DNA of 35,784 nucleotides from an uncultured Bacteroidales bacterium (GTDB lineage Bacteria > Bacteroidota > Bacteroidia > Bacteroidales > Paludibacteraceae): contig ONJT01000025.1 in NCBI GenBank assembly GCA_900318245.1, positions 1-35,784 of the forward strand. The letters run 5' to 3'. The notes below the pieces were generated by a model. The model searched no databases and was not told the DNA's origin. It saw nothing but the letters and a program-made list of their open reading frames with translations. Positions 13,636-23,081 of the stretch are shown one piece after another. Each line of letters begins with the position of its first letter. Within the stretch, counting starts at the first letter, position 1. The position numbers and the translations under genes were made by a program.

Positions 13636-15360
13636 ATGCAATATTCCATTAAGGATATTTTTGCTCCCAAGTTATTTAGCACGCTCCGCACGTATAATCG
13701 TGCGCAATTCGGGCAGGATGCTTTGGCCGGAATCATCGTCGGAATTGTCGCTATTCCGCTGGCAATCGCGTTCGGTATTTCGTCCGGCGTAGGTCCGACG
13801 GAGGGATTGGTGACGGCCATCATCGCGGGGCTGCTGATCTCCGTTTTCGGCGGTAGCAAAGTGCAGATTGGAGGTCCTACGGGCGCGTTCATAGTGATCA
13901 TCTACGGCATCATCCAGCAGTTCGGTTTGGCGGGTCTGATGATCGCCACCGTGATGGCCGGTATCTTGCTGATTATCATGGGTTTAGCACGCTTGGGTTC
14001 AGTCATCAAATTCGTCCCCTACCCCGTCATTGTGGGTTTCACGGCGGGTATCGCGTTGACGATTTTCAGTACGCAGATGAATGATTTCTTCGGGTTGGGA
14101 CTGACGAATGTGCCGGCGAATTTCGTAGATAAATGGATCTTCTATGCGCAGCATTTTCATATCAACGGTTGGGCTTTAGGTATCGGTCTTTTCTCGCTGC
14201 TGATATGTATCTTCATGCCGAAGCTCACGAAGCGCGTTCCGGGCAGTCTGGCGGCGATCATCTTCGCGACCTTCGCGGTATGGTTGCTCAAGACCTACGC
14301 GCCGTCAGAATGGGGCGTAGCGAGCGTACAGACGATCGGCGACTTATACGCTTTGCCGCACGGTATTCCGGCGCCGCACCTGCCTTCGCTGGAACTCGCG
14401 GAAGGTCAGAACTATTTCGGATTGGTGCGCGAACTCTTCCCGGCGGCTTTCACTATTGCGATGCTGGGTGCGATAGAGTCGCTGCTCTCCGCGATGGTGG
14501 CGGACGGTGTGATCGGCGACCGGCATAACTCGAATACGGAACTCATCGCGCAAGGTATTGCGAATGTGGTAGTGCCGTTCTTCGGCGGCATTCCTGCAAC
14601 GGGTGCGATAGCGCGTACGATGACCAATATCAATAACGGCGGACGCACGCCTGTCGCGGGTGTGGTACACGCGCTCGTGCTACTGCTTGTGCTACTGTTC
14701 TTGGGTCAGTTGGTCGGTATGATTCCGATGTCGTGTCTGGCGGCGGTACTGATCATGGTGGCGTACTCGATGAGCGGCTGGAAGACCATCGCGGGCCTGG
14801 CCAAGCACCGTACCCGTGATTTTTGGGTACTATTAGTAACCTTCTTCCTGACGGTTCTCTTCGACCTGACGATCGCCATCGAGGTGGGTCTGGTATTGGC
14901 GATGGTGCTGTTCCTGATGCGTACGAACGAGCAGACGCATATTCGCACGCTGCACGATGAGATTGACCCGAATGAAGATACGGAGAGCAACCTGAACTTG
15001 GAGCACCTGACGATACCGGAAGGCGTAGAGGTTTACGAGATCGACGGTCCGTATTTCTTCGGTATCGCTAACCGTTTTGACGAGATTATGTTACACGTGA
15101 GCGGCAAAGAATACCCCATCCGTATCATCCGTATGCGTAAGGTGCCGTTCGTCGATTCGACGGCGATGCACAACCTGAGTATGCTCATTCAGCGCTCGCA
15201 CAACGAAGGTATCACAATCATCCTGTCCGGCGTGAACGACCACGTACACAAGCAGTTACTGATCGGCGGTATAGAGCAACAAATGGACCCGCATAATATA
15301 TGCGCGAACATTCATTTCGCACTGAGACGGGCGGAAGACATCATTCAAATGAAAGGTTAG
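13636..15360 (+). CDS. SulP/SLC26 family anion transporter with STAS domain
   Basis: This is an inner-membrane transporter of sulfate, bicarbonate or a related anion. The 574-aa protein starts with cytoplasmic MQYSIKDIFAPKL, then GQDALAGIIVGIVAIPLAIA, the conserved first-helix motif of SulP. About a dozen hydrophobic segments follow to near residue 440. The C-terminal STAS domain (about 463-570) contains PFVDSTAMHNL, the phospho-regulated Ser/Thr region of STAS proteins. The upstream in-frame start at 13576 is rejected because it precedes the promoter's -7 element. Without a carbonic anhydrase neighbour the substrate stays open. The stop codon sits in a TTAG-rich repeat that continues to the next gene. 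Confidence 0.93.
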   Translation: MQYSIKDIFAPKLFSTLRTYNRAQFGQDALAGIIVGIVAIPLAIAFGISSGVGPTEGLVTAIIAGLLISVFGGSKVQIGGPTGAFIVIIYGIIQQFGLAGLMIATVMAGILLIIMGLARLGSVIKFVPYPVIVGFTAGIALTIFSTQMNDFFGLGLTNVPANFVDKWIFYAQHFHINGWALGIGLFSLLICIFMPKLTKRVPGSLAAIIFATFAVWLLKTYAPSEWGVASVQTIGDLYALPHGIPAPHLPSLELAEGQNYFGLVRELFPAAFTIAMLGAIESLLSAMVADGVIGDRHNSNTELIAQGIANVVVPFFGGIPATGAIARTMTNINNGGRTPVAGVVHALVLLLVLLFLGQLVGMIPMSCLAAVLIMVAYSMSGWKTIAGLAKHRTRDFWVLLVTFFLTVLFDLTIAIEVGLVLAMVLFLMRTNEQTHIRTLHDEIDPNEDTESNLNLEHLTIPEGVEVYEIDGPYFFGIANRFDEIMLHVSGKEYPIRIIRMRKVPFVDSTAMHNLSMLIQRSHNEGITIILSGVNDHVHKQLLIGGIEQQMDPHNICANIHFALRRAEDIIQMKG

Positions 15361-15382
15361 TGGTTAGCGGTTAGTGTTAAGT

Positions 15383-16756
15383 ATGAAAAAGTATATAGTA
15401 TTCCTTTGGATTTGTCTGCTGAGCGTAGGGATGCAGGCTGTCAATCCGTCCGGAACACTGCCGGTCGTCTATATGACGACGAATAGCGGTCAGGCGATCA
15501 CGGACAAAGAGAACTACGTACCCGGCACGGTATATATCGACCCGCTGAGTACGAGTTATGCGGCGTTGGGTTCGAGCAGCGCTCCGCTCACGGCGCAACT
15601 GAAAGGACGCGGTAACTGGACCTGGTCCGGATTCGACAAAAAACCCTATAAGATCAAGTTCGACGCCAAGCAGAAAGTGTTAGGCATGCCGAAGAACAAG
15701 CACTGGGTGCTGATAGCCGGCGCCGACGACTGGTTGGGCTATCTGAAGAACCCCGTAGGATTCATGATCAGCAAGGCGTTGGGTCTTCGATGGACACCGG
15801 GGATCGTGCCGGTAGAGTTGGTACTGAACGGCAACTACCAGGGACTCTATTTCCTGACCGAACATGTGCGTGTCGATAAGAACCGCGTGAACATCCAGGA
15901 ACAGGAAGACCTATGTACGAATGCGGATAGCATCACCGGCGGATGGATGGTAGAGATAGACAACTACTGGTCGGAGAACAATATCGAGTTCAACGAGAAT
16001 AACGGTCAGCACGTCATGGTATCGTTGGATGTGCCGGAAGTGCTCTCCAGCGTGCAGCGCGACTATATCGTTCATCAGATTGAGGCGCTCAACAACGCTA
16101 TATACGGCAACAGTTCCGCCACACTGGAGCAGATCCTCGATATCGAAGAGGCGGCTAAGTTCTACCTCGTGCAGGAGATCATGGAGGATTGCGAGAGTTA
16201 TCACGGCAGTTGCAAGCTCTATAAAGACCGCGACAGCCTGGGTATGGTGGACAAATGGAAGTTCGGTCCTGTATGGGATTTCGGCAATGCCTACGACCGC
16301 CATGCCGAGCGATGGATATACGATGGTCCGACTTGGCCGCAATACTGGATAGGACAACTCGCCACATGGCCTGTTTTCCAAAAAGCGGTCAAAGAACAAT
16401 GGTGGATCTACTATCATCAGTACAAAGACACAATCAAGCAGCAGGCGATTGATTTTGCGAACCAGCTGACCGAGGCCGCCAAGCGCGACGCGCAAGTATG
16501 GGAGGGCACCTCTAACTTCCGCAATAACAGCAATATGACCGACCGACGGAATGATTTCATCGACCGCTATAACTGGCGTATTAACTGGCTCTATAAGCAA
16601 TGGGGCGAAGGTATTCCGCCCACGACTGAGAGTTTAGAGTATAAAGATGAGAGTTTAGAGAATAAGACACAAAAGATTTTGCGGGACGGAAAGATGATTA
16701 TTCTTCGAAACGGAAAAACTTATACAGCGTCGGGGACGCTTGTTGGTGATTTGTAA
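15383..16756 (+). CDS. Secreted CotH-kinase-like protein with T9SS-type tail
   Basis: This 457-aa protein starts with a signal peptide (MKKYIVFLWICLLSVGMQA, cut before VNPSG). It carries the CotH fold: KGRGNWTW, KKPYKIKFDAKQKVLGMPKN, HWVLIAGADDWL, ELVLNGNYQGLYFLTEHVRV and KWKFGPVWDFGNAYDR. CotH proteins in spore formers are atypical protein kinases; in Bacteroidetes they are secreted proteins of mostly unknown role. The C-terminus (ILRDGKMIILRNGKTYTASG) resembles the short tail of the large protein at the right end of the window and suggests type IX secretion to the surface. The GTG at 15374 is a less likely start. A tract near 16627-16665 encodes a repeat-like ESLEYKDESLENK linker before the tail. 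It lies 22 bp after sulP. Confidence 0.88.
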   Translation: MKKYIVFLWICLLSVGMQAVNPSGTLPVVYMTTNSGQAITDKENYVPGTVYIDPLSTSYAALGSSSAPLTAQLKGRGNWTWSGFDKKPYKIKFDAKQKVLGMPKNKHWVLIAGADDWLGYLKNPVGFMISKALGLRWTPGIVPVELVLNGNYQGLYFLTEHVRVDKNRVNIQEQEDLCTNADSITGGWMVEIDNYWSENNIEFNENNGQHVMVSLDVPEVLSSVQRDYIVHQIEALNNAIYGNSSATLEQILDIEEAAKFYLVQEIMEDCESYHGSCKLYKDRDSLGMVDKWKFGPVWDFGNAYDRHAERWIYDGPTWPQYWIGQLATWPVFQKAVKEQWWIYYHQYKDTIKQQAIDFANQLTEAAKRDAQVWEGTSNFRNNSNMTDRRNDFIDRYNWRINWLYKQWGEGIPPTTESLEYKDESLENKTQKILRDGKMIILRNGKTYTASGTLVGDL

Positions 16757-16812
16757 TTTGAAATTTGTAATTTATAATAACCCTTTTTATTAACCTTTTA
16801 ATTATTTATCTT

Positions 16813-17361
16813 ATGGTAAAGAAATTTATCTGCCCGATCTGTGGTTATGTACACGAGGGCACAGAGGCACCGGAGCGTTGTCCGCAATGTAAACAAATCG
16901 TTGAGTGGAAAGTAGCATCCGACGACAAACTCTCTTTCGCATGCGAGCACATTTTGGGAGTAGCAAAAGACGAGAAGGACCCGATCATCGCAGAGGGTCT
17001 TCGTGCCCACTTCATGGGTGAGTGCACCGAGGTAGGTCAATACCTGGCTATGGCTCGTCAGGCTGACCGCGAAGGTTATCCTGAGGTAGCTGAAGCTTTC
17101 CGCCGCTACGCTTATGAAGAGGCTGACCATGCTTCCCGTTTCGCCGAACTGCTCGGAGAGATTGTATGGGATACCAAGACAAACCTCGAGAAACGCATGT
17201 TAGCGGAGTCCGGCGCATGCGAAGACAAGTTGAATATCGCTAAGCGTGCGAAAGAGTTGAACCTCGACCCGATTCATGACACCGTACATGAGATGGCACG
17301 CGACGAAGCGCGTCACGGCAAAGGGTTCGAAGGATTGTACAAACGTTATTTCGGAAAGTAA
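16813..17361 (+). CDS. Rubrerythrin with N-terminal rubredoxin domain
   Basis: This cytoplasmic peroxide-reducing protein protects anaerobes from oxidative stress. It is 182 aa. The rubredoxin-like Fe(SCys)4 site is at the N-terminus (C7-x2-C10 and C22-x2-C25). A ferritin-like diiron domain follows, with Glu in GECTE, EEADH and ARDEARHG motifs. This domain order is that of reverse rubrerythrin, often annotated as NADH peroxidase. It is preceded by an AT-rich repeat-like stretch without a clear -7 element, so it may be transcribed from further upstream or from an atypical promoter. Strong expression is likely from the even codon use, but that is inference. Confidence 0.95.
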   Translation: MVKKFICPICGYVHEGTEAPERCPQCKQIVEWKVASDDKLSFACEHILGVAKDEKDPIIAEGLRAHFMGECTEVGQYLAMARQADREGYPEVAEAFRRYAYEEADHASRFAELLGEIVWDTKTNLEKRMLAESGACEDKLNIAKRAKELNLDPIHDTVHEMARDEARHGKGFEGLYKRYFGK

Positions 17362-17362
17362 C

Positions 17363-17393
17363 TAGAATCCTAGGGTCCTAGGATCCTAGGATT
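17363..17393. repeat. CCTAGG tandem palindromic repeat between convergent genes
   Basis: Three and a half copies of an 8-bp unit (GATCCTAG) give overlapping palindromes, including CCTAGGATCCTAGG at 17377-17390. It lies between the convergent rubrerythrin and mnmA stops and includes the last codons of mnmA (ILGS and the stop). It could act as a bidirectional terminator. Confidence 0.75.
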
Positions 17394-18448
17394 ATTCCAC
17401 CCCCGACGACGAGGTCGTCCTGATAAAGAACGACAGACTGACCGGGAGTGATACCCCAGACGGGGACTGCGAAAATCAAGCGGTCCCCGTCTATTTTTTC
17501 TACAGGAACGGCTTGGGTGCGATAACGGATTTTCGCAGTTAATCGAGATACCGGGATATCGATATTCCGGGATACCGAGGGTTTGAACCTCAGTTCCGTC
17601 GCATACATGTCGTCGTTGGAGCCGAGGGTGATGCGGTTGGTGGAGGCGTCGATATGTGTGATATACGCCGGATGACCGAGGGCGATGCCGAGTCCTTTGC
17701 GTTGACCGATGGTATAGTTGACATAGCCTTCGTGATGACCGAGTACTTTGCCATTCGCGTCCACGTACTCGCCCGCGTGTACGCGTTCGTTATAATCGGG
17801 CACGTTCGCGCGCAGGAAAGTCCGGTAGTCATCATCGGGAATGAAGCATATCTCCTGACTCTCGCGTTTGACCGCCAGTTTTTCATACCCATGCTGACGC
17901 GCTATCTCGCGCACCCGGTCCTTGGTAAGGTCTCCAAGCGGGAAGATGGTACGGCGGAGTTGTTCTTCGGTAAGCATCCAAAGGAAATAGGTCTGGTCTT
18001 TGCGCATATCGGCGGCGGTGCGCAGGAACACATGTCCGTCGCGTTCGGCGATGCGGGCATAATGACCGGTGGCGATAAAGTCGCAGTGGAACTCATCGGC
18101 CAGGTGCAACATCTCGCCCCACTTGATATGACTATTGCACAGCACGCAGGGGTTGGGCGTACGACCAGCCATATACTCGTCAATGAAGTTCTGAATGACG
18201 CATCGGCGGAAAGTCTCTCGGAAATCCACAATGTGGTGCTCAAACCCCATCTTCTCTGCGTTATGCCGCGCCTCCATGATGGAGTCAATGGTACAGCATC
18301 CTTTCTCTTTTGCGATACACGATTCTTTGATACTATCGAAGGTGCGGAAGGTGACGCCGATGACCTCGTAGCCCTGCTCGAGCAAGAGCATGGCGCTGAC
18401 GGTGGAGTCAATGCCTCCCGACATTCCTAAGAGTACACGCTTTTTCAT
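17378..18448 (-). CDS. mnmA: tRNA-specific 2-thiouridylase MnmA
   Basis: MnmA thiolates the wobble uridine (s2U34) of tRNA-Lys, -Glu and -Gln. In this 356-aa protein the PP-loop motif GMSGGIDSTVSAM is at residues 8-20, the first catalytic Cys is in NPCVLCN (about residue 97-103) and the second in SQEICFIPDDDY (near 200). The ATG overlaps the upstream ABC exporter by 4 bp. It is the last gene of the tamL operon. A palindromic quasi-repeat near 17543-17579 encodes SVSRNIDIPVSR. The C-terminal residues ILGS and the stop lie in the CCTAGG repeat. Confidence 0.97.
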   Translation of the reverse strand: MKKRVLLGMSGGIDSTVSAMLLLEQGYEVIGVTFRTFDSIKESCIAKEKGCCTIDSIMEARHNAEKMGFEHHIVDFRETFRRCVIQNFIDEYMAGRTPNPCVLCNSHIKWGEMLHLADEFHCDFIATGHYARIAERDGHVFLRTAADMRKDQTYFLWMLTEEQLRRTIFPLGDLTKDRVREIARQHGYEKLAVKRESQEICFIPDDDYRTFLRANVPDYNERVHAGEYVDANGKVLGHHEGYVNYTIGQRKGLGIALGHPAYITHIDASTNRITLGSNDDMYATELRFKPSVSRNIDIPVSRLTAKIRYRTQAVPVEKIDGDRLIFAVPVWGITPGQSVVLYQDDLVVGGGIILGS

Positions 18449-20313
18449 TGCTGCATATCGACGAGTTTGGTATAGTGGCCGCCGAGGGCGTATAGTTCAT
18501 CGTGCGTGCCGCGCTCGACGATGCGTCCTTCGTGGAGCAGGCATATGAGGTCGGCATGGCGGATGGTCGAGAGTCTATGGGCTACCACCAGCGTCGTGCG
18601 GTCCTTCATCAGGTGTTCGAGCGCTTCTTGCACCAATCGTTCGGACTCGCTGTCGAGTGCCGAAGTAGCTTCATCTAAAATCAAGATCGGCGGGTTCTTG
18701 AGTATCGCCCGTGCGATAGAGAGACGCTGGCGCTGACCTCCGGAGAGGCGAGACCCGCGGTCACCGATGACGGTGTTATACCCTTCCGGCATCGCCTCAA
18801 TGAAAGCATGCGCATGGGCGATACACGCAGCTTGTTCGGCTGCCTCACGCCAGGTGAGTCCGTTCGGCGCAGGTTGGGAAGTATCGACACCGAAGGTGAT
18901 GTTATTGAGCACAGTGTCATTGAACAGGATGGGTTCCTGGCACACAATCCCCATCAGGTCGCGTAGGTCGTGCGTCGTATGCTTGCGGATGTCGGTGCCG
19001 TCAATAGCGATGAGGCCTGCTGTCGGCTCATAGAACCGCGGCAAGAGGTCCGTAAGCGTCGTCTTACCACTACCCGACTGCCCCACCAGCGCAATGGTCT
19101 GACCTTTCGGTATCGTCAAGCAGATATCTGTCAGCACTTCAATATCCGGCTGGTACGCAAAGGACACATGGTCGAACGTTATCTGTTTGTCGAAATGCAC
19201 CGGCAGCGGTTGCGCGGGTTCGACGATATGCGACTCCGTATTGAGCACCGTGTCGATGCGCTCGAGGGACGCCATGCCGCGACGAATACCGTACGCCGCT
19301 TTGCTGAGGTCTTTCGAGGGGTTGATGATCGAGTAGAAGATGACGAGGTAGTAGATAAACGTCGCCGCGTCGATAGTCGCATGGTCGGAGAGGATCAGCA
19401 GACCGCCGAACCATAGGATGACAGCGATGAGGATTGTGCCGAGGAACTCCGAGAGCGGGTGCGCCAAGTAATACCGGCGGTTGATACGGTTGAAGGTCGC
19501 GCGGGTGGCGTTGATGAGGTTGTCAAAACGCGCCCGCAGTTTGTTCTGGGCATTAAAGCCTTTAACCACCCGCAGCCCCAGCAGCGTCTCGTCAACAGAA
19601 GAGAGGATCTCAGCGTTCTGCTCCTGGCCCTTTTTCGAAGCCCGCTTGAGGCTCCGCCCAATACGACCGATGAGGAAGATAGCGATCGGCATGAGCAGCA
19701 ACACGAACAGCGTCAGTTGCCACGAGATGACGAAGAGCGTGATGAGGTACACGAGAATCATGATGGGGTCCTTGAACAGGATATCCAGGGCCGACATGAT
19801 GGACGCCTCCACTTCATTCACATCGTTCGTCATACGCGAGATAATATCGCCCCGCCGCGCCTGGGTGAAATAACCCATGGGCAGCGAGAGGATCTTATCG
19901 TATAACTGCTTGCGCAAGTCGCGCAGCACACCCGTTCGGATAGGCACCATGAAGTAGTTCGCGAGCCAGGCCGTGAACACTTTGAGTCCCGTCATCACGA
20001 TAAGGAATAGCCCTAAGAGCAGCAACACATACCCCGCGCCATGCAGCGCGATCTGCTCATTGAGTACGCAGTATAGGTTCGCGCGCAGTGCCGCAATCGT
20101 CTCTTGCAGCCCGTGTACCTCACTCAGCGGGATACGCGTCACCTCCAGGCTGTTGAGCCCGAAGAGGATGCGCAGCATCGGAATGATCGCCGCGAACGAA
20201 AAGAGCGACAAAATCGTCGAGAGGAGGTTGAAGAAGATATTCCACCCCAACTGCGCGCGATACGGCGGCACAAAACGACGAAGGATACTATGTATTCTTA
20301 TGCTCGCGAACAT
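18445..20313 (-). CDS. msbA: ABC exporter, MsbA-like (TM-ATPase half transporter)
   Basis: This is an inner-membrane homodimeric exporter. Residues 1-340 hold six transmembrane helices (clear ones near 25-50, 95-120, 175-220, 290-330). The ATPase domain follows, with Walker A GQSGSGKT at 411-418, signature LSGGQRQR at 523-530, Walker B ILILDE at 543-548 and the His switch in VVAHRLS. Length 622 aa is slightly long for MsbA because of an insertion after helix 1 (about 54-90). Immediate neighbourhood with lpxK supports a lipid A flippase, but other lipid or drug exporters cannot be excluded. It overlaps lpxK by 26 bp and mnmA by 4 bp. Confidence 0.88.
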   Translation of the reverse strand: MFASIRIHSILRRFVPPYRAQLGWNIFFNLLSTILSLFSFAAIIPMLRILFGLNSLEVTRIPLSEVHGLQETIAALRANLYCVLNEQIALHGAGYVLLLLGLFLIVMTGLKVFTAWLANYFMVPIRTGVLRDLRKQLYDKILSLPMGYFTQARRGDIISRMTNDVNEVEASIMSALDILFKDPIMILVYLITLFVISWQLTLFVLLLMPIAIFLIGRIGRSLKRASKKGQEQNAEILSSVDETLLGLRVVKGFNAQNKLRARFDNLINATRATFNRINRRYYLAHPLSEFLGTILIAVILWFGGLLILSDHATIDAATFIYYLVIFYSIINPSKDLSKAAYGIRRGMASLERIDTVLNTESHIVEPAQPLPVHFDKQITFDHVSFAYQPDIEVLTDICLTIPKGQTIALVGQSGSGKTTLTDLLPRFYEPTAGLIAIDGTDIRKHTTHDLRDLMGIVCQEPILFNDTVLNNITFGVDTSQPAPNGLTWREAAEQAACIAHAHAFIEAMPEGYNTVIGDRGSRLSGGQRQRLSIARAILKNPPILILDEATSALDSESERLVQEALEHLMKDRTTLVVAHRLSTIRHADLICLLHEGRIVERGTHDELYALGGHYTKLVDMQQ

Positions 20314-21301
20314 AGGTCAGTATTTGTCGATCAAAAAGTTCTTTTGGTGTGCAGAACCGCACGCTCACAGGCAGGGCGATGAGGCGCTTGTTCTGCGCAT
20401 GCAGCCTATCCACGAGGGAAGTAGTACGCAGTCGCTGGATATCTTTCTCCGTCGTGAGGACGAAGTCAAAATCCTCCGCGCGCTGCATGATTGCGTCTAT
20501 GTCCGCCGGCGTATAGTGATGATGATCCGGATAGGCCATCAGTTCGGCTTTCGGATAGTGCTTGCTCACATACCGCATCATATACCGGGGTTGGGCGATA
20601 CCGCACAGCACGAGGGGCGTGCCCTCCTGCTCCATCGGCGCATAACTCATTCCCGCAAAATGGAGCTGCTGGAAAGTAGGCAGGTGAAGGCGGTTATCCA
20701 CCACACGCATGTCTATCGGACGAATGCTGTCCGGGCACTTGGTCACCACCACCGCATCGGCCGTCAGTGCCCTGCTCGGCAGGTCACGAAGCGTGCCCCA
20801 TGGCAACATATGATCGTCAATATAGAGATGGTCGTACGGCGTGAGCAGAATGGTAAAGCCGCAGCGCAAGGCGCGGTGCTGCATCGCATCATCAAGAACG
20901 ACGACATCCAGTTTCTGCAACTGGCGCTGCAGCTGCTTGACACCGCGCACGCGGCTCTCGCACACGGCGATAGGAACCTCCGGAAACTTCCGGTGCAGTT
21001 GCATCGCCTCGTCGCCGATCGTCTCTACCGTCGCCATACTGTCGGCTAAGAGAAAACCGTGCGTCTTGCGCTTGTACCCGCGCGAGAGCACCGCCGGATG
21101 ATAGCCATTGTCCAGCAGCAGCCGCAGCAGGTACTCCACCATCGGCGTCTTTCCTGTACCGCCCACCGCCAGGTTACCCACACATATCGTCGGCACATCG
21201 ACGCTAAACGAGGGTAACAAGCGCTGGTCGAACAGCACATGGCGGATGGCTACTCCAAAGGAGTAGAGTCCACTGAGCGGTATGGAGAGAGTTTTCAGCA
21301 T
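20288..21301 (-). CDS. lpxK: Tetraacyldisaccharide 4'-kinase LpxK
   Basis: LpxK phosphorylates the 4' position of the lipid A precursor at the inner membrane. In this 337-aa protein the P-loop-like GNLAVGGTGKT is at residues 42-52, with LSRGYKRKT near 77-85 and VVLDDAMQHRAL near 133-144, all typical of LpxK. The start follows the sppA stop with no gap, and the 3' end overlaps the ABC exporter. Its presence indicates a Gram-negative outer membrane with lipid A. Confidence 0.97.
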   Translation of the reverse strand: MLKTLSIPLSGLYSFGVAIRHVLFDQRLLPSFSVDVPTICVGNLAVGGTGKTPMVEYLLRLLLDNGYHPAVLSRGYKRKTHGFLLADSMATVETIGDEAMQLHRKFPEVPIAVCESRVRGVKQLQRQLQKLDVVVLDDAMQHRALRCGFTILLTPYDHLYIDDHMLPWGTLRDLPSRALTADAVVVTKCPDSIRPIDMRVVDNRLHLPTFQQLHFAGMSYAPMEQEGTPLVLCGIAQPRYMMRYVSKHYPKAELMAYPDHHHYTPADIDAIMQRAEDFDFVLTTEKDIQRLRTTSLVDRLHAQNKRLIALPVSVRFCTPKELFDRQILTYVREHKNT

Positions 21302-23077
21302 TTATTGGATCTTCACTTCCGGCATGAGGGCCATGATACGCGGTTTGGAGCAGAACTCACGCATTTTCAGGATGAGGCGTTCCTCGTCCGTGGTGTTATC
21401 AAACATCTTGAACAACTCCTCGTACGGGTCTTCTTTCTCCGGGAAATACGTCAGTTGATACGACTCCAGTCCGGCGAGTTCAACCGCCTTTGCAATCGCA
21501 TCGTCGATATTACCGAGTTTGTCCACGATACCGATCTCTACACCTTTGTCGCCCAACCAAACACGGCCCTCGCCGATGGATTTGATATAGGATTGCTCTA
21601 CGTGACGGCCTTGTGCACAGCGGCTTGTGAACAGGTCATAGCCGCGCTCAATCATTGTCTGCATCAGCGCGTGCTCTTCGTCATTCATGCCTTTGTAGAT
21701 CATATTGGTTCCCATATCCGAATGTTTGTTCGTGCGCACGCCGTCGATATCCAGACCCACTTTATTGCGCAGTTTGGACACGTTCGGAATAGTGCCGAAG
21801 ATACCAATCGAACCGGTAAGGGTGGTCGGTTCAGCGAAGATGTAGTCTGCGCCGCAGGATATATAATAGCCACCCGAAGCGGCAAAGTCGCCCATCGAGA
21901 CAACGACCGGAATACTATCTGCTTTGATGTTCTGAACGGCATGCCAGATCTGCTCGCTGGCGTCAGCCGAGCCACCCGGACTGTTGACGCGTAGCACGAG
22001 GGCTTTGATATCTTTCTGTTTGCGGATCTTCTTAAGGGTCTTTACGACGTCCTTGCCTACGATACCGTCGCCCGAGTCATCGGTGATCTCGCCTTCGAGA
22101 TAAAGTACCGCCACTTTGTCTTTCGCCTTCGACTCCGGACGTTTCACGTTCGCCATCTTCGCGGTGGAAAGCAGATGGTAGTCCTTCGTGCCGGCATAGA
22201 CGCGCAGCAGCGAGTCTATATCCTGGGTATAGACGATGGTGTCTACGAGTCCGGCTTTGAGGTTTTCTTCAGCAGACTGCAGCCCCATGACATGGTCAGC
22301 CAGCACATCCAATTGCGCCTCGTCGATATGACGGGCAGCCGAGACTCCGGCCTTGTACTCTTTCCAAATACCGCCGAGGTATTGCTCCGTCTGCAAGCGG
22401 TCTGCATCGGACATCGAGGTGCGGAAATACGGTTCTACGGCCGACTTGAAGGTACCCACTTTAAGGATCTGCATCTCTACACCTATCTTCTCCATCACAC
22501 GAGTGAAGTACATCTTTGTAGCAGAGAGACCGTTCCAGTCCACCGCTCCCGTCGGGTCCAGACAGATACGGTCTGCTACAGAAACGATATAGTAGTTGGT
22601 CTGACCGTAGTTCTTCGCCGAAGCGATCACCCACTTGCCGCTCTGTTTGAAGTCAAGCAGCGCATCGCGGATGGCTTTCGCATTCGCCGGCGCCGTCTCC
22701 AACTCTGCGCCGTCCAGCCAGATACCGAGGATCTTATCGTCGTTCTTCGCCAGGCGGATATTACTCAAGATAGCATCCAGACCAACCGTCTCGCCCTGAC
22801 CGGCATAGCTGCTGTAAGGCACGGAACTCATCAGCGAGGCGAACGGGTTTTCTTCCTTCGCCTGCTCTACCAACGTTCCCTTCAGCTCCAGACGATAGAT
22901 GGTCTTGTCCTCCAACTTGACGTTCGGAGAGGAGAACATATCCCCCATAATCCATCCGAGGAGAGCACTGCAGATAAAATACACTGCAAAGAAAATCAGG
23001 CAGCCGCCGAGGCAACCTACTCTGCGGCGAGGACGCTCTTGTCCTTCTACCACAACCGTTCTACGAAAGAAATTCAT
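21302..23077 (-). CDS. sppA: Signal peptide peptidase SppA (67K type)
   Basis: This membrane-anchored serine protease degrades cleaved signal peptides. It is 591 aa, the long tandem form. One transmembrane segment is near residues 24-45. The catalytic Lys is K211 in GTFKSAVEPY and the nucleophile is Ser401 in GDFAASGGYYIS, as in the Ser/Lys dyad of E. coli SppA. It starts 4 bp after the rnhB stop and directly abuts lpxK. Confidence 0.96.
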   Translation of the reverse strand: MNFFRRTVVVEGQERPRRRVGCLGGCLIFFAVYFICSALLGWIMGDMFSSPNVKLEDKTIYRLELKGTLVEQAKEENPFASLMSSVPYSSYAGQGETVGLDAILSNIRLAKNDDKILGIWLDGAELETAPANAKAIRDALLDFKQSGKWVIASAKNYGQTNYYIVSVADRICLDPTGAVDWNGLSATKMYFTRVMEKIGVEMQILKVGTFKSAVEPYFRTSMSDADRLQTEQYLGGIWKEYKAGVSAARHIDEAQLDVLADHVMGLQSAEENLKAGLVDTIVYTQDIDSLLRVYAGTKDYHLLSTAKMANVKRPESKAKDKVAVLYLEGEITDDSGDGIVGKDVVKTLKKIRKQKDIKALVLRVNSPGGSADASEQIWHAVQNIKADSIPVVVSMGDFAASGGYYISCGADYIFAEPTTLTGSIGIFGTIPNVSKLRNKVGLDIDGVRTNKHSDMGTNMIYKGMNDEEHALMQTMIERGYDLFTSRCAQGRHVEQSYIKSIGEGRVWLGDKGVEIGIVDKLGNIDDAIAKAVELAGLESYQLTYFPEKEDPYEELFKMFDNTTDEERLILKMREFCSKPRIMALMPEVKIQ

Positions 23078-23081
23078 AATG

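Noticed and set aside
19973-21049. 358-codon open frame on the plus strand
   Set aside because: Antisense of the ABC exporter and lpxK, both of which have clear family motifs.
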